A stretch of 64,000 nt of DNA, from positions 62,001 through 126,000 of the forward strand of contig NC_017944.1 of assembly GCF_000306765.2 (NCBI RefSeq), written 5' to 3'. Shown here in pieces: positions 16,773 through 26,158 of this stretch. The position numbers and the translations under genes are program-made. The notes beneath the pieces are model-generated. The model made no database searches, had not been told where the DNA came from, and saw only the letters and a list, made by a program, of their open reading frames with translations. Each line of letters starts with the position of its first letter. The stretch's first letter is position 1. This DNA is from Haloferax mediterranei ATCC 33500 (lineage in GTDB: Archaea; Halobacteriota; Halobacteria; Halobacteriales; Haloferacaceae).

Positions 16773-19700
16773 TCATTCCTCAACCGCGTTTCGCTGGCGT
16801 GTCTCGGACAGCCGTGACTGGATCACCTCGTCAGCCGGGTGCGCCGCGGCCAGTGCCTCAATGCGGCCGAGACACTGCTCAGCCGTCTCGACCCGGTCGT
16901 TTTCTCCCAGGTATTTCGAGACGATAGAGAGGGTTTTGGCGTACAGGTGGGGAACGTCACCGTCGGGGTACCTGGCGGCGAGGTCGTCGAGACGGTCGAG
17001 CGACCGGAAGAGATCGTCGAACTGGCCGGCCTCCCCTCGATATCTGACGGTGTTGAACAGTCCCTGGGCCAAGCGGAGGGCAGTCTCCTCGCTGGGATAC
17101 GATTCGTAGAGGGTCACCAGCTGGTCGAGGTGGTCGGAGAGGAGGTCCAGGTGACACGCCGCACCAGCATTCCGTGAGTGGTTCACCAGAGCTCGCGCGG
17201 AGACACACTGCAGCTCCTCGTCAGCCGGGAACGCTGCTGCCACCGAGCGGATGCGGTCCATCGTTGCCCGTGCCTCATCGACACGGTCGGCGCTCCACAA
17301 CGAGTCCATCATGCCGTGGAGCGCCTTCGCGAACCGGCGTCTGATCTCGGGGACGTGGGAATAGTCGGTCACGAGGTCGTCCAGGCGGTCGATGTGGACC
17401 CGACACTCCTCGGACCGGTCGGCTCGTCTCGCGGCCGTGGCCGCGGTGAAACGGGTCAGGGCGTAGGTCCGCTGGACCTCGTCACTGGATGGGTAGGTCG
17501 CGGCCAGTTCCTCGGCCCGGTCGATCGTGTCGGTCAGGGCGTCGAACCGGTCGGCTTGCCCCTGGTATTTCGCGGTGTTGAACAGAGCCTTAATCAGCCG
17601 CTCGTGAACCTCTCGTCTGGTGTCGGGATACTCGGCAGCCAGCGTCTCCAGACGGTCGAGGTGTGAGTGGACCTGGTCAAACCGACCGGCTTTGCCAGCT
17701 GGCGCCGTCGCGTTGAAGTGGGCGACGGCCAACTGGATACGGATCTCACTCCGGAGGGGGTACTCGGTGACCACTTCCTCAAGCTGGTCGATACACGCAC
17801 GGAGCTCCGAGCACCGACCAGCGTTCCCTTCGGACGCCGCCGCGGTGACGAGGCCTCTGGAAATCTGAAAGAGGACGTTCACGTCTGCTGGGTACGCGAG
17901 AGCGGCGGCCTCGACCACGTCGAAGTAACTCTCACAATCCACTGGTACGACCGCATCGGGATCGCCGTCGACGTACGCGACGTCCTCCAGCGCCTGGGCG
18001 AGTTCGAACAACACGTCATCGTTGTGTGGGTGGTCGTAGGCCAACTCGTGGAGACGGTCGAGGTGGCGCTGTTGGGTCTCGAAGGCACCGACTATCCCGG
18101 CGTCCCGCGCGACCCTGCGGTGGGCCGTCGCCAGTTGCGCCGTGATTCCGCCGTCCGTTGGGAACTCGGTCGCCAGTTCCGACAGGCGATCGAGGTAGCG
18201 TTCGTGCTCGTCGGGCTCGATACGACCGTCGTGTGCGAGGTGGGACGCAGCAGTGACGCCGGTGACGAGGCCTTCGGCGAGCCGTCGATGGATCTCCTCG
18301 TCTGTAGGATACTCACCTGCGAGCCCCTCCAGCCGGTCGAGGTACCGCTGGATGGTGTCGTACTCCAGTCGTCTGTCACTGCCGTCCATATAGACCGGGA
18401 CGACGAGCGACCGGACCGTGCTCACCAGCCCCTTCGCGAGGGACCGGGCGATCCCCACGTCGGAATGGGCGATGGACACCGTCTCGAATCGGTCGAACCG
18501 GGCCGCGAGGTCGTCGACGTACCCATCCCGACGCTGGTAGGGAGCGACGTTTGCGAGGGCACTGGCCAGTTCGGACTGACACGCGTCGCCGGCCGGGTGG
18601 TCGAACGCGAGGGTTTCGAGACGGTCGAGGTGTGTCTCGACCCGTTCGAACTGACCGGCTTCGGAGTCGTGGAACGTAGCCAGCGAGAGGGTCTTCGCGA
18701 GCATGCGTTGTACATCGTCGGTGTCGGGGTAGTCGGCAGCCAAGGCGTCGAGACGTGCTTGGGCGGACCGTCGGTCCGCGACGTGATCACCGTCGGCCGC
18801 TGCAACCGCCGCGTTGTACAGGGCACTGGCCAGTTCGGACTGGATCCGCGTTGCGTCCGGATACCTGGCCGCCAAGGCGTCGAGACGGTCGAGGTGGAAG
18901 CGGACGGACGTCTCGCCGAGGTGACTCCCGTCATCCGCGAAGGGGGCTGCACACACGCGATTCGCGAGTGCCCTCGCGAATTGCAGTTGTATCTCGGTGT
19001 CCTCGGGGTGGTCGTCGGTGAGCCGGTCCAGCCGGTCGAGACAAGCCCCGATCACCCCGAAATCGACCTGGACGTCCGATTCCTCGTCGAAGACGGGGTC
19101 GAGGAGGATCCTGCTGGTGTCGAAGAGTGCATCGGAGAGGTGGAACGGGACGCGGCTATCGGGAGCGTCCGCAGCCAGGGCCTCGAATCGGTCGAACCGG
19201 CTCCAGTAGCCCTCGCTGTGACCGGCGTCGTCCGCGTACTGGGCGGCGTTCGCCAGGGCATTGGCGTAGTGGGTCAGGACTTCGTCCTCGTGGCGAGCGT
19301 CTGCCGCCAGCGCTTCTAGGCTGTCGAGATGGGCCTTGACCTGGTCGAACCGGGCGGCCCGCCCTTGGTGTACTGTCGCGACGGCGTGGGCCTTCGCCAG
19401 GGCGCTACGGAAGTGCGGGTCCGAATGGTCAGTCACCAGGCGCGCGAGCCGGTGGATGTGGGATTCGAGGATGTCGAGTCGTCCGGCCTCGCCCGCGTCG
19501 ATACCTGCGTTGACGCTGGTCCGGGCGAACACGTGGCGGACCGGGTCGGAGTCGGGCGTCTCGGTCGCCAGCCGCTCCAGACGATCGATCGACGCCTCCG
19601 TTGCGTTGAACTGTCCCGCCTCACACTTGGCAGCCGTGGTCCACTGGAGCGTCCGGGCGAACACGAGACGAAGCAGGTCGTCGTCGGGGTGGTCCGCGAC

Positions 19701-20900
19701 GAGGGCGTCCAGGCTGTCGAGCAGTGCCTCCAGGCTGTCGTCGAGTCGAGCGCTGTCCGCGGGTCCCAGGCCGGTGGAGACGATGGTCTCAGCGAGTCGC
19801 TGCTGCCAGTCGGTATCTGAGTTGCCGTCGGCACCGAGGAGGACATCGAGCCGTTCGAGACGGGGCCGGAACCCGTCGGGGAGCTTTCGGCCGGTGAGTG
19901 CCGCGCCGAGGAAGGCCTGGGACACCCTGAGCTGGACCGGGATTGTGTCGGGGTTGTCCGTCGCGAGCGTTTCGAGACGGTCCAGGGACCGCTCGCATGC
20001 AGGCTGGTCGCCCTGGGAGGTGACCACGTGGCAGTGTGCGCTGGTACAGTGGCCCTGGATGGCGTCCGTGTTCGGGTACTTGGCGGCGAGGTCGTCGAGA
20101 CGGTCGAGGTGGGTCTGACAGTCGTCGACGCGATCTGTCTCCAGGGAATGGAACGTGGCGATGGCAAGGGCGTTCGCGAGTGACACCTGGAGTTGTGAGT
20201 GTGGGTACTCGGCGACCAGGAGATCGAGGCGGTTCAATCGATCATCGAGGGCGTCGAGACGTCCGGCCTTGCCCGCGTCGATCATGGCGTTGACCAACGC
20301 CTGGGCGAACTCCTGTCGTATCCCCACGTCGTCTGTGTCCTCGACCAGCCAGTCGAGCCGGTCGATATGCGTCCCGAGTTCGTCGAAGCGCTCGGCCGCC
20401 CCCGTGTGATATGCGGCGAAAAAGCGTGCCCGTGCGAGGGCAGTCGTGACCTCGTCGTCTGGCACCCTCTCTGCCAGCGATTCGAGGCGGCCCAGGTGAG
20501 CCGCCTGCGCGTCGAACCGTCCCGCCACACCCTCGTCCCACGTTGCCTCGGTGAGAATCCTAGCCAGCAGCGTTCGGAGATGCACGGACGACGGGTGTCT
20601 CCCGACGAGAGTCGCGAGGCGGTCGATGGGGACGGCGAGACGCTCGAACCGACCAGCCTCGACAGCGTCCACCATCGCAGTATATGCGACGGCGACGAGG
20701 TGAGACTGTCCCTCGTCGGGTGAGCGTTCGGCGACGAGTCCATCGAGTTGCTCGGCCTGCCTCCGACGGTCGTCGCCCTCACCACCCCCTCCGTCGCCGA
20801 GTTCCTCGGCTGGGTTCAGCGCGTCGAGTAGTGTCTCGACCACGATGGAATCGGTCTCATCAGTGGTCACGTCGTCTCCGCCGGAGGGCTCGTCGTTCAT
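16773..20900 (-). CDS. Giant alpha-solenoid protein of about 30 TPR-like repeats
   Basis: The product (about 1375 residues from the ATG at 20900, preceded by possible upstream starts to 20984) is almost wholly built from about 30 units of roughly 45 residues. The consensus is LDRLExLAxxYPDxxxVQxxLAxAL followed by a second helix rich in Ala and Gly, that is a two-helix TPR/SEL1-like repeat. Only the first 60 residues, an acidic disordered tail, lie outside the array. No catalytic motif or membrane segment is visible. It is convergent with the double P-loop gene, 55 bases apart, and of nearly equal length, so the two probably function together as scaffold and NTPase. Confidence 0.85.
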   Translation of the reverse strand: MNDEPSGGDDVTTDETDSIVVETLLDALNPAEELGDGGGGEGDDRRRQAEQLDGLVAERSPDEGQSHLVAVAYTAMVDAVEAGRFERLAVPIDRLATLVGRHPSSVHLRTLLARILTEATWDEGVAGRFDAQAAHLGRLESLAERVPDDEVTTALARARFFAAYHTGAAERFDELGTHIDRLDWLVEDTDDVGIRQEFAQALVNAMIDAGKAGRLDALDDRLNRLDLLVAEYPHSQLQVSLANALAIATFHSLETDRVDDCQTHLDRLDDLAAKYPNTDAIQGHCTSAHCHVVTSQGDQPACERSLDRLETLATDNPDTIPVQLRVSQAFLGAALTGRKLPDGFRPRLERLDVLLGADGNSDTDWQQRLAETIVSTGLGPADSARLDDSLEALLDSLDALVADHPDDDLLRLVFARTLQWTTAAKCEAGQFNATEASIDRLERLATETPDSDPVRHVFARTSVNAGIDAGEAGRLDILESHIHRLARLVTDHSDPHFRSALAKAHAVATVHQGRAARFDQVKAHLDSLEALAADARHEDEVLTHYANALANAAQYADDAGHSEGYWSRFDRFEALAADAPDSRVPFHLSDALFDTSRILLDPVFDEESDVQVDFGVIGACLDRLDRLTDDHPEDTEIQLQFARALANRVCAAPFADDGSHLGETSVRFHLDRLDALAARYPDATRIQSELASALYNAAVAAADGDHVADRRSAQARLDALAADYPDTDDVQRMLAKTLSLATFHDSEAGQFERVETHLDRLETLAFDHPAGDACQSELASALANVAPYQRRDGYVDDLAARFDRFETVSIAHSDVGIARSLAKGLVSTVRSLVVPVYMDGSDRRLEYDTIQRYLDRLEGLAGEYPTDEEIHRRLAEGLVTGVTAASHLAHDGRIEPDEHERYLDRLSELATEFPTDGGITAQLATAHRRVARDAGIVGAFETQQRHLDRLHELAYDHPHNDDVLFELAQALEDVAYVDGDPDAVVPVDCESYFDVVEAAALAYPADVNVLFQISRGLVTAAASEGNAGRCSELRACIDQLEEVVTEYPLRSEIRIQLAVAHFNATAPAGKAGRFDQVHSHLDRLETLAAEYPDTRREVHERLIKALFNTAKYQGQADRFDALTDTIDRAEELAATYPSSDEVQRTYALTRFTAATAARRADRSEECRVHIDRLDDLVTDYSHVPEIRRRFAKALHGMMDSLWSADRVDEARATMDRIRSVAAAFPADEELQCVSARALVNHSRNAGAACHLDLLSDHLDQLVTLYESYPSEETALRLAQGLFNTVRYRGEAGQFDDLFRSLDRLDDLAARYPDGDVPHLYAKTLSIVSKYLGENDRVETAEQCLGRIEALAAAHPADEVIQSRLSETRQRNAVEE

Positions 20901-20905
20901 ACCCT

Positions 20906-21104
20906 GAAGAAGTTTCTTCCACTCAAAAAGTATCCGAAGGCTGACCCGTGGTCGGCGTATCCGGTCCCCGAGTCGGACCAGCAACAGTACCTGGATCGCC
21001 TGGAAACACTGGCTGACGCCTATCCCGATAGCGAAGCTTTCGATACAGGTGTCCCAAATCGTCGTCAGGCGGTGCGTCTCGCGGCGAAAGGACGAGTCGA
21101 ATGA
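20906..21104 (+). pseudogene. Relic of a second alpha-repeat protein on the opposite strand
   Basis: In the plus-strand frame ending with the TGA at 21102-21104 the translation reads YLDRLETLADAYPDSE followed by a basic tail ending AAKGRVE. This matches one repeat unit of the giant solenoid protein encoded on the other strand. The 5' part overlaps the start of that gene and no start codon suits it, so it is the 3' end of a related gene that was truncated by rearrangement. Confidence 0.6.
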
Positions 21105-21151
21105 GTAGTGTTAAATGACTAAGGATAAATATTATAGCCGAGTGAAAATTA

Positions 21152-21556
21152 ATGGATCTAGGAGATAAGCGAAAAGTAAAGGAGTTCAAGGAGGAGGAAA
21201 TGCCGTCCCTAAAGGAATCGGTGGACGACGCAGCCGGTTTCGAGGTCGGTCTCGATATCGAGTGGGAATCACTCATCGACGAGAGAGTCAACGAAGATCT
21301 CTGGTTCGAGGGATGGATGAAAGTGTACTTCCAGCCGACAATCGATGCCTTCGAGGCGATCTGTAGCGACGAACTGGGGCGGGAAGCCCTCCAGGCGGAC
21401 CTCGAATCGGTCGTGTTCAAGAACGAAGCAGGGATGACCGGTGACATCAGCTACGAAGATGGAGTCCTCACGGTGGACAAAGAACCGTGCACCAACATGG
21501 ACAAAGTCGACAAACGGACGGAGTCCATCGTCTCGTTGCTCGAAAGCAACCTCTGA
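21152..21556 (+). CDS. Small acidic protein next to the solenoid gene
   Basis: A 134-residue soluble protein, mostly helical with a short beta hairpin (GDISYEDGVLTVDKEPC). The start is preceded by an AT-rich promoter (TAAATATTATAG near 21125). It is not a known family to me. It lies just beyond the relic repeat gene and is divergent from the giant solenoid gene, so it may belong to the same accessory unit. Confidence 0.65.
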   Translation: MDLGDKRKVKEFKEEEMPSLKESVDDAAGFEVGLDIEWESLIDERVNEDLWFEGWMKVYFQPTIDAFEAICSDELGREALQADLESVVFKNEAGMTGDISYEDGVLTVDKEPCTNMDKVDKRTESIVSLLESNL

Positions 21557-21774
21557 GAAGCCCCGTATTCTCCCACCGAGACGGATCGCGAGACGGTGCC
21601 CGATTTCGCGGTGTCACGGCACGCTTTCGGTCCCGAACGATACATTCGGGCAGGGGTTTTTTCCGAAACGCACCGTCCCGGATTCGCATCCTCACGGTGA
21701 TAGTTCGTTTGCATGTCGAACATTTGTTGCAAGAAAATAGGCAGATTGAAAGTACAGTTGATATTATTGAGCGT

Positions 21775-23019
21775 ATGAAATATAGGCGGAGTTTCATTGC
21801 GACACTCTCACTTTCAGCTTTCGCCGGGTGCCTGAGTTCGAACGACGATAACGGGGGAACTCCGACTGATACTGGCGGGACCCCAACCGATGTCACGGAG
21901 ACGGCAACCGACGCTGACGACGGAACCGAAACCGAAACTGAAGATGGGGACGACGAAGCGGAACCGGAGATCCTTTCGGAGGATATTACGACGGATCGGA
22001 CGCTTTCGGGAGAGACCGTATATCGGGTAACAGACACCCTCAGGGTTGAGGCGGCGTTGACGATCGAACCAGGAGCAACCCTCATCTTCGAGGAGGATAC
22101 TGGCTTGGAGATTTACGGGCATGAGGACGGTTCGATTATCGCTGACGGGACCGCATCGGAAGAAATCGTATTCACCGCCAGCCAGGAGACGCCAGGGTGG
22201 TGGAACGGAATCTTCGTGTGGTCGGAGGCACGAAACAACCGCTTGAATCACGTCGTCGTCGAGTACGGCGGGCGTAACAACGAGGCGAATATCCATCTAG
22301 ACAGCAGTACATACCTTCCGCTCACGAATTCGACGGTAACGAACAGTGACGGGTACGGCCTCTATATCGACGAGAATGTAACGATGCCCGACGTTGACTC
22401 GAACGAGTATACCGAAAACGAACGTGGGGCAGTCCGTGTGACTGCGAATAACCTCCACTATCTAGATTCAGAATCCTCGTACACAGGCAACACGGCGGAT
22501 GTGGTCGTCGTTGAGGCCGAAACAGTGTCAGTTGAGGATGATAACGTCGATAGCGGTGCCGTGACATGGCACAATCTCGGCGTGCCCTATCGAGTGAACG
22601 GCCAGATCAGAGTGGAAGATATCGAAGTGACTGTCGATCCGGGCGCCGTCTTCAGGTTCGAGGAGGGAACATCCATTCAGATGGCACCTGACAGTGCACT
22701 CATCGCCGAAGGAACTCCTGAAGAGGAGATTGTGTTCACAGCTACCGACGATGTCCCCGGCTGGTGGGACGGTATTGTCATGTCGTTCTCTGAGAGCCGC
22801 AAAAACATCCTGAAACACGCCATCGTCGAGTACGGTGGCCGTGATACCAGTGGAAACGTTCACGTGGAAAGTGGTCGTATCAAGGTCGTTGATTCCACGC
22901 TCCGCCACAGCGAAGCGTTGGGTCTCTGGTCATCTGACGATGGAACGGTAAACGACGACGTCTGTGCCGTCAACGAATATCAAGACAACGCGGAGGGCGA
23001 CTGTACCATCGAAACCTGA
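21775..23019 (+). CDS. Lipoprotein with right-handed beta-helix repeats
   Basis: The ATG at 21775 gives a lipoprotein signal (RRSFIATLSLSAFAGC), then a Thr/Asp-rich linker to about residue 60 and a repeated beta-rich body. Two long homologous halves are visible: each has an EPGATLIFEEDTGLEI/DPGAVFRFEEGTSIQM segment, GWWNGI/GWWDGI, and VVVEYGGR/AIVEYGGR. Such repeats form parallel beta-helices as in pectate-lyase-like and NosD-like proteins. It is probably anchored outside the cell. No catalytic site is identifiable. Confidence 0.8.
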   Translation: MKYRRSFIATLSLSAFAGCLSSNDDNGGTPTDTGGTPTDVTETATDADDGTETETEDGDDEAEPEILSEDITTDRTLSGETVYRVTDTLRVEAALTIEPGATLIFEEDTGLEIYGHEDGSIIADGTASEEIVFTASQETPGWWNGIFVWSEARNNRLNHVVVEYGGRNNEANIHLDSSTYLPLTNSTVTNSDGYGLYIDENVTMPDVDSNEYTENERGAVRVTANNLHYLDSESSYTGNTADVVVVEAETVSVEDDNVDSGAVTWHNLGVPYRVNGQIRVEDIEVTVDPGAVFRFEEGTSIQMAPDSALIAEGTPEEEIVFTATDDVPGWWDGIVMSFSESRKNILKHAIVEYGGRDTSGNVHVESGRIKVVDSTLRHSEALGLWSSDDGTVNDDVCAVNEYQDNAEGDCTIET

Positions 23020-23300
23020 TTCGGTCCGTACGCCAGTTTCTGCTATCGCTGCGTCTTCGGGCTTTTCTGGCGTACACTCGTCTCTGAGCGATTGGACGTA
23101 GGCAAAGCGTTCACAGTCGAACGAGGGATGGACGACCGAAAGACAGAGATTGACCAAACACCTGTCGGTGTAGCGCATGATCTACCCAGTCCGTAGGTCA
23201 CGATCCGCATCGATGTACCACTGGAGTTCCGTCTCGGAGAGCGTGACGGCATCGGAATGGGAACGCTTGATCGTCTGTAACGCCTTGGCAATATTTCACT
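22930..23300 (-). pseudogene. Possible decayed gene downstream of the lipoprotein
   Basis: On the minus strand, two consecutive frames read coherently: one ends ELQWYIDADRDLRTG, then a TAG, then a frame beginning MRYTDRCLVNLC runs into the lipoprotein 3' end. The composition is protein-like rather than a shadow, but the stop between them and the overlap with the lipoprotein indicate decay. No family is recognised. Confidence 0.3.
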
Positions 23301-23498
23301 GACCTTCCTGTATCGTAGAATCCATGTGCTCCCAACCACCGACCCTGTCGACGAATCTGGGCGAAAGGCGGGTGTTCCGTTGCATCTCGGCGACCCACAT
23401 CGAGAAGTTTCAAGTCGTGTAGGGAGGAACTTCATCCGGACACTGAACAGACACGCCTCGATCGAAACCGAAGAGCACTGTCGAAACGACTTGCGGCA

Positions 23499-23759
23499 CT
23501 ACGACCCACTCTCGGCGTCCTTTGCAGGCCAGACGGTGGGAGTTATCTGTCTGTCCTCGGTGGCCGATAGGTCGGCGCCGAAGGTCTCGACCAGGTCCTC
23601 GGCCGACGAGTCGCCGGCTTCGATTGCGGTGACCTCTACGGGCGTCAATCGCACGGAGACATCGCGCTCCACGGGGCCGCCGAGTAAGAACGTGAGAATC
23701 CACTCCCCGTCGCGGGCTAGCAAGACGTAGGAGTACCGTTTCCGGTCGAGGACTCGCAT
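23499..23759 (-). CDS. Hypothetical 86-residue protein
   Basis: The frame is open much further upstream, but composition becomes haloarchaeal only from the ATG at 23757-23759 (MRVLDRKRYSYVLLARDGEWILTF). The product is small, beta-rich at the N-terminus and acidic at the C-terminus (DSSAEDLVETFGADLS). It is divergent from the propeller-like gene with about 124 bases between starts. Confidence 0.6.
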   Translation of the reverse strand: MRVLDRKRYSYVLLARDGEWILTFLLGGPVERDVSVRLTPVEVTAIEAGDSSAEDLVETFGADLSATEDRQITPTVWPAKDAESGS

Positions 23760-23883
23760 TGGTCGGTCAAGGGACGATACGGAGTAAACAGTTCCGACAG
23801 AAGCGAAGTCTTTTGCGCTCGCTATTCTCCCGTTGTGATATGTCTTTCCGCCAATTCGACGGGACAGCACGCGGCGGTGCGCG

Positions 23884-25092
23884 ATGAGGGACGGGGCGAC
23901 GGTGCAGTGGTGGACCCGCCTCGGCTCCGAGCGTGAACGATTCGTAACGGATGCGGTGCTGGCCGGTGACGATGGGCTGTACACAGTCGGCTGGTACGAC
24001 GTGGGAGACCGCACTGGCGATGGATTCGGTGGCTTCCTGCAGCGACTCAGTCCAAGTGGAACCGTCGACTGGGAGTACCGCTGGGACCGGAAGCGACGGC
24101 CGAAGGCCGTCACGGTGAGCCCGGGTGGGCCAGTCGTCGCTGGCAAGAGTCTGTCAGCCGACACGGACCAGTCCGAGGAGGTGCCGCCAGCCTGGCTGGC
24201 GTCGGTGACGGCTGGTGGCGTCCGTCGCTGGGAACAAGAATACCCGTCTGGCTCCGGAGACACCTTCGAGACGGTGGTTACGACCCCGGACGGCGTCGTC
24301 GCCGGCGGCCAGACCGGCAGCTACTCCCGACGGTCACCGGGTTCCTGGGAGCGGGTCTACGGAACCAGAGATTGGCTCCTCGCCGCTGACGCCGACGATG
24401 GCACCGAACACTGGCGCGAACGGTACGCCGGCAACGACTGCAAGTCGCTCGTCGCCGACGAAACGGGCGCACTCAGATACGTCAGCGGCTCATCTGTTGC
24501 CTGGGTTTCGCCCGACGGAACCAAAGAACACAGCGAGTACTACTACGCCGAGACCGGGAGTTCCGACACGCTCGACAGCATCGCGTCCCACGAGCAAGGC
24601 TTAGACACCACCGGGTCCATGGACAGTGACCAGAACCGTGCTGGCGCGAGCGTCATCGCCGGGAAGGCGTGGGAACGGTCGGATGCGAACGACGCCAGAC
24701 TACTCGTCATCGATACTGATGGCGAGATACTGCTCGACCGGGCCATTGGGTTCGCAGCGACCAGCAATTTCGGGCGAGATGCAATTGCACTCGACGACGG
24801 ATACCTGCTTTCGGGAACTGCACTCTGCGGTGACGGCTCTCTCCCGTGGCTCGCCTGGTTCGATACCGACGGAACACTCACGGACTATCGGTTCGTCGTC
24901 CGCGCTCCTGATTCGGCACCCAAACTCGTCTCTGCCGGTACCGATGGTCCCGCAGGATACCCCATCGCAAGTCACCACGCCGACGTTGATCACCTCGTTC
25001 CGACACGGAACGGGCTGTTCGTCGTGTATAACGAACGCGACCGCTCGCAGAATCCAGAACACAGACAGAGCTGGATTGGTTCCCTCACCTAG
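23884..25092 (+). CDS. Beta-propeller-like protein
   Basis: A 402-residue protein built of Trp/Gly/Asp-rich beta repeats, for example DGATVQWWTRLG, DAVLAGDDGLYTVGW, GFLQRLSPSGTVDWEYRW, DWLLAADADDGTEHWRERY and ARLLVIDTDGEILLDRAIG. These are blades of a PQQ-like or related propeller, as in many haloarchaeal outside-facing proteins. No signal peptide is evident at this start, so either it is cytoplasmic or the true start is upstream of 23884. Ligand unknown. Confidence 0.75.
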   Translation: MRDGATVQWWTRLGSERERFVTDAVLAGDDGLYTVGWYDVGDRTGDGFGGFLQRLSPSGTVDWEYRWDRKRRPKAVTVSPGGPVVAGKSLSADTDQSEEVPPAWLASVTAGGVRRWEQEYPSGSGDTFETVVTTPDGVVAGGQTGSYSRRSPGSWERVYGTRDWLLAADADDGTEHWRERYAGNDCKSLVADETGALRYVSGSSVAWVSPDGTKEHSEYYYAETGSSDTLDSIASHEQGLDTTGSMDSDQNRAGASVIAGKAWERSDANDARLLVIDTDGEILLDRAIGFAATSNFGRDAIALDDGYLLSGTALCGDGSLPWLAWFDTDGTLTDYRFVVRAPDSAPKLVSAGTDGPAGYPIASHHADVDHLVPTRNGLFVVYNERDRSQNPEHRQSWIGSLT

Positions 25093-25453
25093 CGGCCGAT
25101 ATGGGTCGTTCGGAGTCGACTGTTGTCCAACACCAGTGTGATTATATCTCGATACTCCGTCTCGAAAGGAAATGGCCGACGAGTCCCCCCCCGAGTCCAC
25201 ACCAGCGTATCGATTCATATTTACAATACTATATTAATCACATTCTGATACTTCTTTTGCGATGGTAAAGTGAAAACTGACTGCAATCATCAGCATACTC
25301 GCTGTCATCTGGACGGGGACGATTGATCTAGCTGTACACTATCGCGACAACGACACTTGTGGAAAAAAACATGACCACGAACCTGTAATTCGTGAGAATT
25401 CAACACAGCCCAACAGACGTATCTGTGTTCCCAACTAGCTACAAAACGGACAC
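25093..25453. other. AT-rich intergenic region
   Basis: About 360 bases between the propeller-like gene and the PadR regulator. The part from 25215 to 25260 is very AT-rich and may hold a promoter. I see no gene. Confidence 0.4.
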
Positions 25454-25738
25454 ATGTTCGATCTAACCGGGTTTCAGCGTGATCTGCTGTACGTTATGGC
25501 GGGGTTAGATGAGCCGCACGGCCTTGCCATCAAAGAAGAACTGGAGGACTACTACGAAACCGAGATTCACCACGGTCGGCTCTATCCGAATCTCGACACC
25601 CTCGTCGAGAAGGGTCTCGTCGACAAAGGCGAGAAAGACCGTCGAACCAACAGCTACCGACTGACAGCACGGGGGCGTCGCGAGATCGAAGCCCGAAATG
25701 AATGGGAGCAGCAGTACCTCGATGCAATGGACGAATAA
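25454..25738 (+). CDS. PadR-family transcriptional regulator
   Basis: A 94-residue winged-helix protein typical of haloarchaeal PadR regulators: FQRDLLYVMAGLDEPHGLAIKEELEDYY, then HGRLYPNLDTLVEKGLVDKGEKDRRTNSYRLT as the recognition helix and wing. PadR proteins dimerise and repress nearby promoters in response to small molecules. Target genes are not evident from position. Confidence 0.9.
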   Translation: MFDLTGFQRDLLYVMAGLDEPHGLAIKEELEDYYETEIHHGRLYPNLDTLVEKGLVDKGEKDRRTNSYRLTARGRREIEARNEWEQQYLDAMDE

Positions 25739-25843
25739 CCCCCTCTCCAACCGAATTTCTCTCTCTTCGCAGACACTACAAGCCACCCGAGCGCGTTCGT
25801 TGGGATAGCGGGTGACCAGCACCGGACGGTGAAGATGGGTGAC

Positions 25844-25945
25844 TCAGCAGTGGTCAGTACAGTCCTCGCGGACGATTGTCGTTGCATCCGCCTCATGGTC
25901 GTAGCGAAACTCGTTTATCGAGCAGTTTGCCTGTGACTGCTCCAT
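25844..25945 (-). CDS. Possible Cys-containing microprotein (33 residues)
   Basis: The frame from ATG 25945 encodes an acidic peptide with four cysteines or cysteine-histidine positions near its ends (NCSINEF and EDCTDHC). The composition is more haloarchaeal than the upstream extension to 26089. It is listed as possible only. Confidence 0.3.
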   Translation of the reverse strand: MEQSQANCSINEFRYDHEADATTIVREDCTDHC

Positions 25946-26158
25946 GAGTGCTTCGCGATGTTGAGCCCCTTCACGTGCCGAGAAGCAAGCGGATGGAACC
26001 ACCGTGAGCAACAATAAGGTCAGCTCCGTCGGGTCACAATTAGTCGGCAATTCCGTCGTTTCCTTCGTCCGGTGAGGATTTCTACTCACTCCTCGAATAT
26101 CACTCTGAAAAACTTGGCTGTCAACCGATACTACCGAGCTGAGACGGTGCAGCCGGTG

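Noticed and set aside
17667..19319. Plus-strand open frame of 550 codons across the solenoid gene
   Set aside because: It is the reverse strand of the regular repeats, which lack stops by composition. The minus-strand frame has the consistent repeat motif and haloarchaeal acidity.
23760..24263. Upstream extension of the 86-residue gene to 254 residues
   Set aside because: The extension is Ser/Arg/Pro-rich and overlaps the divergent propeller-like gene. The haloarchaeal composition starts at the ATG at 23759.
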